DNA of 9,833 bases, taken from Acidobacteriaceae bacterium. GTDB lineage: Bacteria; Acidobacteriota; Terriglobia; Terriglobales; Acidobacteriaceae. Positions 5,629 through 9,833 of the stretch are shown piece after piece. The position numbers and the translations under genes are program-made. The DNA lies in the NCBI GenBank assembly GCA_027364815.1, contig DAHXOQ010000092.1, positions 1-9,833 on the forward strand, written 5' to 3'. Position 1 is the stretch's first letter, and every line of letters begins with the position of its first letter. The notes under the pieces were generated by a model, which was not told the origin of the DNA, did no database searches, and saw only the letters and a program-made list of their open reading frames with translations.

Positions 5629-6507
5629 CTACGAATTCTTCATGCGCACCACAATAATCTTCGCGAAGCCCTCTTCAAAGACCGGCGGCTTCAAACGCTC
5701 CGCCATCTTCTTCATCACTTCCGCATTCACATTGCGGTCGCGGCGGCTGTTGCGCTCCAGACAGACTTCCAGCGGCACATCAAAAAAAACCGCGTGGGTC
5801 TCATAGCCGAAGCTCGTCGCCATCTTGATCCACTGGCGGCGCTCATGAGTTGAGAGGTTCGTCGCGTCCACATAATTCCACGGCATGTGGGCAATCAATC
5901 GCGCCCGCAGCAGGGACCGCAGCGTCGAGAAAACCAGCCCCTGGTAGCGCTGCTCTTCAACGTCGTCGAACAAAATATTGCGCAGCAGATCGCTCGAGAG
6001 CGGAGTGACACCGCGACGATTGAACCAGGTCGTCTTGCCCGAGCCCGGCAAACCGATTGCCAGCACCACGTACCCCTTTGGCGCGGCCGGGTCCTTGGCT
6101 GCGGCTTCACGGATGGCCGCCGCCTGTGAGGCATGTTCAGGCTGCGTCTCCACCTCATACCGTTTGTCTTGAGGAATCACCGAAATCGCCGGAGCACTCT
6201 TCTTGAACAGGGAAAATCCCCGTGACTTTTCAGGTTTAGCTTCCGGCTTGGGCTCGGCAATCGGCGGTTTCGCTTGCGATTGGACCGGCGCCTTCACCGG
6301 CAGATGCTGCTTGTCAGGCGCTTGCAACTTGGTTGGTATCTGCGTCCTGGCCGGAGAATATTCCTGCTTGTTGCCACGCTGCGGCGAGGGCTCATCCGAG
6401 TAGCTCGGCACCAGTGGTCGTGGTTGATTCTGCGGCAGTTCCTGGCCAATCTTGCCCGTCTGCTCCGATAAATTCACATTCCGTCTCGAACGTCGTCTCA
6501 TTACCAA
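5629..6507 (-). CDS. P-loop kinase, polynucleotide-kinase-like (AAA_33), with long disordered N-terminus
   Basis: 292 residues in two parts. Residues 1-140 are rich in Pro, Gln, Lys and Ser and probably unstructured, with a basic start (MRRRSRR). Residues 144-290 form a compact kinase domain: Walker A GLPGSGKT (152-159), a substrate-site SSD (171-173), YVDATNLSTHERRQW (212-226) with D214, FFDVPLEVCLERNSRRDR (241-258) with a lid arginine cluster, and PPVFEEGF (274-281). This order matches the 5'-kinase domain of T4 Pnk/bacterial Pnkp-like proteins and the AAA_33 family, which phosphorylate nucleic acid 5' ends or small molecules. No phosphatase or ligase domain is attached. Start choice: TTG 6507 has GGGGAG six bases upstream; ATG 6501 is the in-frame alternative with longer spacing. 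A zeta-toxin-like role is less likely but not excluded. The membrane-protein gene follows immediately. Confidence 0.85.
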   Translation of the reverse strand: MVMRRRSRRNVNLSEQTGKIGQELPQNQPRPLVPSYSDEPSPQRGNKQEYSPARTQIPTKLQAPDKQHLPVKAPVQSQAKPPIAEPKPEAKPEKSRGFSLFKKSAPAISVIPQDKRYEVETQPEHASQAAAIREAAAKDPAAPKGYVVLAIGLPGSGKTTWFNRRGVTPLSSDLLRNILFDDVEEQRYQGLVFSTLRSLLRARLIAHMPWNYVDATNLSTHERRQWIKMATSFGYETHAVFFDVPLEVCLERNSRRDRNVNAEVMKKMAERLKPPVFEEGFAKIIVVRMKNS

Positions 6508-6622
6508 AAAACACTCCCCAATCTAAATTGCAAAGCGGCGCAATTCTCACTTCCACGCCCCTGACCAGCCCCGGCCGGATTCACACACAGCACTTGCAGG
6601 GCACTCGCCGGGGGAAACCATT

Positions 6623-6634
6623 CCCTGTACAGGG
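6623..6634. promoter_or_regulatory. Perfect 12-base palindrome, possible operator
   Basis: CCCTGTACAGGG is fully self-complementary, and flanking ATT and GAT extend the symmetry imperfectly. It lies about 115 bases upstream of the kinase start. CTGT/ACAG half-sites occur in several repressor operators, but no regulator can be named from this alone. Confidence 0.35.
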
Positions 6635-6801
6635 GATAACACACTCTGCCAAACACGGGCAACAACTGCCCCCTCCGAATCCCACATCCGGCCCCAAGCT
6701 CGCCAAGTGTGGAAATTCGACCACAGTGCGAATCTCACCCCTCAAAACCCCACCTCCGGCGCCCAATTCCCTTCCTCGATCCTGAAAATAATCACTAGAC
6801 C

Positions 6802-6834
6802 GCGTGAAAATTCTCCTTATTCTCACGCTTTTCT
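6802..6834 (+). terminator. Terminator-like hairpin with no gene in front of it
   Basis: GCGTGAAAAT (6802-6811) pairs with ATTCTCACGC (6819-6828) at 9 of 10 positions, with a 7-base loop TCTCCTT, followed by TTTTCT. No plus-strand gene ends nearby, so it may end a small RNA. The loop is an anti-Shine-Dalgarno sequence. Confidence 0.4.
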
Positions 6835-6873
6835 ACAGCCTGAAGCGTACTACTGAAAAAAGTTACTCAAGTG

Positions 6874-6889
6874 TGTGAACACCGTCACA
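6874..6889 (+). promoter_or_regulatory. CRP-type operator upstream of gap
   Basis: TGTGA-ACACCG-TCACA is a perfect match to the TGTGA-N6-TCACA core recognised by CRP-like proteins. Its centre (6881.5) is about 30 bases before CAGAAT (6912-6917), a possible -10, giving class II spacing and a start near 6923. The same arrangement is seen before gdhA. Confidence 0.6.
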
Positions 6890-6977
6890 GACCATCGCAC
6901 CCCTGGAGCTTCAGAATCTTCTTGGCGGCGCGTGTTTTCACTTTCAAGCGCCCATCCGGCTTGGACAACTCCCCGGA

Positions 6978-6986
6978 TGTTAAAAT
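6978..6986 (+). promoter_or_regulatory. Extended -10 promoter element for gap
   Basis: TG-T-TAAAAT gives an extended -10 with 5 of 6 matches. Transcription would begin near 6993, leaving a leader of about 160 bases. TTGGAC (6961-6966) is too close to be a standard -35, so the extended -10 would have to carry the promoter. It may act alongside the possible CRP-dependent promoter upstream. Confidence 0.4.
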
Positions 6987-7154
6987 GAAGGGTTTGGTGG
7001 ATCTCCCCACTGGTTTTTCGCACTCCAGTCACCAGGCAAAGTTACTCACCGCGTTACCAACCCCCCGCTTCAATATCAGGGGCCACAATAAATCACGGGA
7101 CACAAAAAAGCCCTGCATCTCATGGCTACTCACATTTCTAAGGAGAAGAATCAC

Positions 7155-8162
<1,008 letters not shown>

Positions 8163-8173
8163 CTCGGACCGAG

Positions 8174-8209
8174 GCGCGTCAGTTCCCTCCAACTGACGCG
8201 CTTTCTTTT
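8174..8209 (+). terminator. Rho-independent terminator of gap
   Basis: An 11-bp perfect stem (GCGCGTCAGTT at 8174-8184 with 8191-8201), 6-base loop CCCTCC, and the tail TTTCTTTT. It lies 11 bases after the stop codon and separates gap from the RidA-like gene and pgk, so those two need read-through or their own promoter. Confidence 0.92.
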
Positions 8210-8230
8210 AACGCTGATTCAAAATAAATT

Positions 8231-8290
8231 CCGGGTGCCCCAGATCTCGATTTTGAGACCTGGGACCAGAAAATTTAGAACTGAGAACTG
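8231..8290 (+). repeat. REP-like hairpin followed by a tandem 7-base repeat
   Basis: A stem-loop: CCCAG-A-TCTC (8239-8248), loop GATTTT, GAGA-C-CTGGG (8255-8264), nine pairs with one mismatch. CCGGGTGCC precedes it. It is followed by AGAACTG twice in perfect tandem (8277-8290), 11 bases before the next start codon. From memory, palindromes of this kind recur between genes in Terriglobia genomes, but that was not checked. Confidence 0.55.
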
Positions 8291-8301
8291 GTTTCATTTT
8301 T

Positions 8302-8685
8302 ATGCGCACAAATATTTCTGGCGGATCACCCTACGAGCCCATCATCGGCTTCTCCCGCGCAGTTCGCGTGGGCAACCAAGTTCATCTCGCTGGTACTGGC
8401 CCCGTCGGCGCAGATAACGAAGACGCAGCCGGACAAACCCACCGCATCTTTGAGATCGCGCAAAACGCTCTCGCCGAAGCCGGAGCATCTCTCGCCGACG
8501 TCGTCCGCACCCGCATGTACCTCACCCACGTTGAAGATTGGGAGGCCATCGGCCGCGTTCACGGCGAGTACTTCGGAAATGTCCGTCCCGCTGCAACCAT
8601 GGTCGTCGTCGCAGCGTTGCTTAATCCGTCATGGCGCATTGAAATTGAAATGGACGCCGTCATTCCAGACGCTCCACAAAAATAA
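8302..8685 (+). CDS. RidA/YjgF/UK114-superfamily protein lacking the deaminase arginine
   Basis: 127 residues, the usual size for the trimeric Rid fold. True RidA hydrolyses reactive enamine/imine intermediates released by PLP enzymes. Seen: VHLAGTGPVGAD (27-38), AEAGASLADVVRTRMYLTHVEDW (58-80), RVHGEYFGNVRPAATMVVVAAL (85-106) and WRIEIEMDAV (111-120). Aligned by eye with E. coli RidA (FPARSCVEVARL ... VKIEIEAIA), the arginine that binds the substrate carboxylate (R105) is replaced by A98, while the following Glu is kept. It therefore belongs to one of the Rid subgroups not expected to have enamine deaminase activity, and its substrate is unknown. The start has no clear Shine-Dalgarno and is preceded by a 7-base tandem repeat. 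pgk begins 13 bases after its stop, so the two are probably co-transcribed. Confidence 0.93.
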   Translation: MRTNISGGSPYEPIIGFSRAVRVGNQVHLAGTGPVGADNEDAAGQTHRIFEIAQNALAEAGASLADVVRTRMYLTHVEDWEAIGRVHGEYFGNVRPAATMVVVAALLNPSWRIEIEMDAVIPDAPQK

Positions 8686-8698
8686 GAAGGAAGAAAAA

Positions 8699-9833
8699 AT
8701 GGCAAAGCTCAGCATCCGCGATATCGAACTCACCAACAAGCGCGTCTTCGTCCGCGTCGACTTCAATGTTCCACTCACTGAAGACGGCCAGACCATCACA
8801 GACGACACACGCATCATCGCCACTCTGCCGACGATCAAGTACCTGCTTCAGCACAAGGCCAAGGTCATCCTCGCCTCGCACCTCGGACGGCCCAAGGGCA
8901 AGCCGAATCCAAAGTATTCGCTGCGCCCGATTGTTGACCGCTTGCGTCAGTTGCTCGATCACGAACTTGGCTCCAAGGTCAATGTTGCCTTTGCCCCCGA
9001 TTGCATCGGCGAAATCGCCAGCGAGATGGCCCGTCAGCTTGAGTCCGGCCAGGTTCTGCTGCTTGAGAATCTCCGCTACCATCCCGAAGAAGAAGCCAAC
9101 GATGCTGAGTTCTCAAAGAAGCTCGCACATCTCGCCGAAATCTACGTCAACGACGCATTCGGCTCCGCGCATCGCGCTCACGCATCAACTGAAGGCATCA
9201 CTCACTTCCTCAAGCCCGCCGTCGCCGGCCTGCGGATGGAAAAGGAAATCCCCGATCTGGGCAAGGCGCTCGAGTCGCCCGAGCATCCCTTTGTCGCCAT
9301 CATCGGCGGCTCTAAGATCTCCGGCAAAATCGACGTCATCGACAATTTGCTCGACAAGGTAGCCACGCTCGTCATCGTCGGCGGCATGGCTTACACATTT
9401 CAGCGCGCGCTCGGTGTAAATACGGGTAAGTCTCTGGTCGAGGAAGACAAGATCGACATGGCCAAGGCGGCCATCGACAAGGCCAAGGCCAGGGGCGTCG
9501 AACTGCTCTTGCCCGTCGACAACATCCTGGCCGACAGCTTCTCGCCCGACGCCAACACCCAGCCCTGGGACACCTCGGTCAACTTCCCCGCCGACTGGCA
9601 GGGGCTGGACATCGGCCCCAAGTCCATTGCGGCCATTGAAGCCGTGGTGGCAACGGCCCGGCCCATTGTGTGGAACGGTCCGGCCGGCGTCTTCGAGTTT
9701 CCCAAGTGCGCCGTCGGCACCAACGCCATCGCCAAGGCCGTCGCGGCCAACAAGGCGGCCATTTCCATCATCGGCGGCGGCGACTCGGTCTCTGCCATCA
9801 ACCAGGCCGGCGTCGCCGACCAGATCACCCACA
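8699..9833 (+). CDS. pgk: Phosphoglycerate kinase (3' end cut by the window)
   Basis: Transfers phosphate from 1,3-bisphosphoglycerate to ADP in glycolysis; monomeric two-domain hinge enzyme. 378 residues are visible and no stop is reached; typical length is 390-400, so about 20 residues are missing. Seen: VRVDFNVP (18-25, D21 and N23 for the substrate), R38, SHLGRPKG (60-67), ENLRYHPEE (123-131, R126), GSAHRAHAS (155-163, R159), IIGGSKISGKI (201-211, nucleotide-domain lysine), VWNGPAGVFE (324-333) and GGGDS (359-363). The start has GAAGGAAG (8686-8693) at good spacing. It follows the RidA-like gene by 13 bases, with gap beyond the terminator, the common gap-pgk order with one extra gene between. 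All substrate and nucleotide residues that can be checked are present. Confidence 0.97.
   Translation, partial: MAKLSIRDIELTNKRVFVRVDFNVPLTEDGQTITDDTRIIATLPTIKYLLQHKAKVILASHLGRPKGKPNPKYSLRPIVDRLRQLLDHELGSKVNVAFAPDCIGEIASEMARQLESGQVLLLENLRYHPEEEANDAEFSKKLAHLAEIYVNDAFGSAHRAHASTEGITHFLKPAVAGLRMEKEIPDLGKALESPEHPFVAIIGGSKISGKIDVIDNLLDKVATLVIVGGMAYTFQRALGVNTGKSLVEEDKIDMAKAAIDKAKARGVELLLPVDNILADSFSPDANTQPWDTSVNFPADWQGLDIGPKSIAAIEAVVATARPIVWNGPAGVFEFPKCAVGTNAIAKAVAANKAAISIIGGGDSVSAINQAGVADQITH

Larger units (their letters stand above)
6859..7048 (+). repeat. Pair of identical 11-base direct repeats around the gap promoter region
   Basis: AAAGTTACTCA occurs at 6859-6869 and again at 7038-7048, 179 bases apart. 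The first copy lies just before the TGTGA-N6-TCACA site, the second just after the extended -10 element. Exact 11-base repeats are uncommon by chance in a region this size. Confidence 0.5.
6508..7154. other. Divergent intergenic region between the kinase gene and gap
   Basis: 647 bases without a believable gene. Roughly 6540-6780 is strikingly C-rich and G-poor on the plus strand. It holds the palindrome CCCTGTACAGGG (6623-6634), a small hairpin TGTGG-N8-CCACA (6708-6725) and a terminator-like hairpin (6802-6834). From 6859 to 7048 lie an 11-base direct repeat pair, a TGTGA-N6-TCACA palindrome and an extended -10 element, all probably serving gap. No tRNA or rRNA was found. Confidence 0.7.

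Noticed and set aside
7122..7154. Upstream in-frame ATG for gap
   Set aside because: No ribosome binding site, and it would add 11 residues not found in the family; ATG 7155 has AGGAG at good spacing.
9185..9832. 215-residue minus-strand ORF opposite pgk
   Set aside because: Mirror of GC-rich pgk codons; the plus-strand frame carries every expected Pgk motif.
9370..9833. Apparent rise in GC and change of codon style in the 3' part of pgk
   Set aside because: The protein stays continuous and canonical throughout, so a recombinant or chimeric join cannot be argued from composition alone.

Overview
The window reads as chromosomal DNA from a GC-rich, heterotrophic bacterium. The likeliest source is Acidobacteriota (class Terriglobia). 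That assignment is an inference from the style of the housekeeping proteins (an N-terminally extended Dus, a hexameric GdhA, an NAD-type Gap next to Pgk) and from repeat-laden intergenic spacers; no rRNA or other taxonomic marker is present.

Layout. Positions 1-320: rpmE (ribosomal protein L31, zinc-binding type) with an extended -10 promoter and a strong terminator. 342-1315: a compact, lower-GC two-gene cassette, a HEPN-like helical protein followed 5 bases later by a restriction-endonuclease-fold-like protein; this is the best candidate for an undescribed toxin/defence module. 1365-2606: dus (tRNA-dihydrouridine synthase), preceded by a 7-base tandem repeat. 2607-2951: AT-rich regulatory region with repeated AAACTT boxes and a CRP/FNR-superfamily-like palindrome. 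2952-4346: gdhA, closed by a bidirectional terminator shared with the convergent gene. 4436-6507, all minus strand: a P-loop polynucleotide-kinase-like protein with a long disordered N-terminus, an AT-rich single-pass membrane protein coupled to it, and, separately, a DinB-fold protein. 6508-7154: a long divergent intergenic region with several palindromes, a terminator-like hairpin with no gene in front of it, and a perfect TGTGA-N6-TCACA site upstream of gap. 7155-9833: gap, a RidA-superfamily gene and pgk (cut by the window edge).

How the genes fit together. gap and pgk encode consecutive glycolytic steps, and gdhA ties carbon (2-oxoglutarate) to ammonium assimilation. gdhA and gap both have a GTGA-N6-TCAC palindrome about 30 bases upstream of a possible -10 hexamer ending in GAAT. 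A shared CRP-family activator of carbon/nitrogen genes would explain this. The low-GC genes (342-1315 and 5045-5617) stand out from the GC-rich core genes and look like accessory insertions. No CRISPR array, tRNA, rRNA or transposase was seen.
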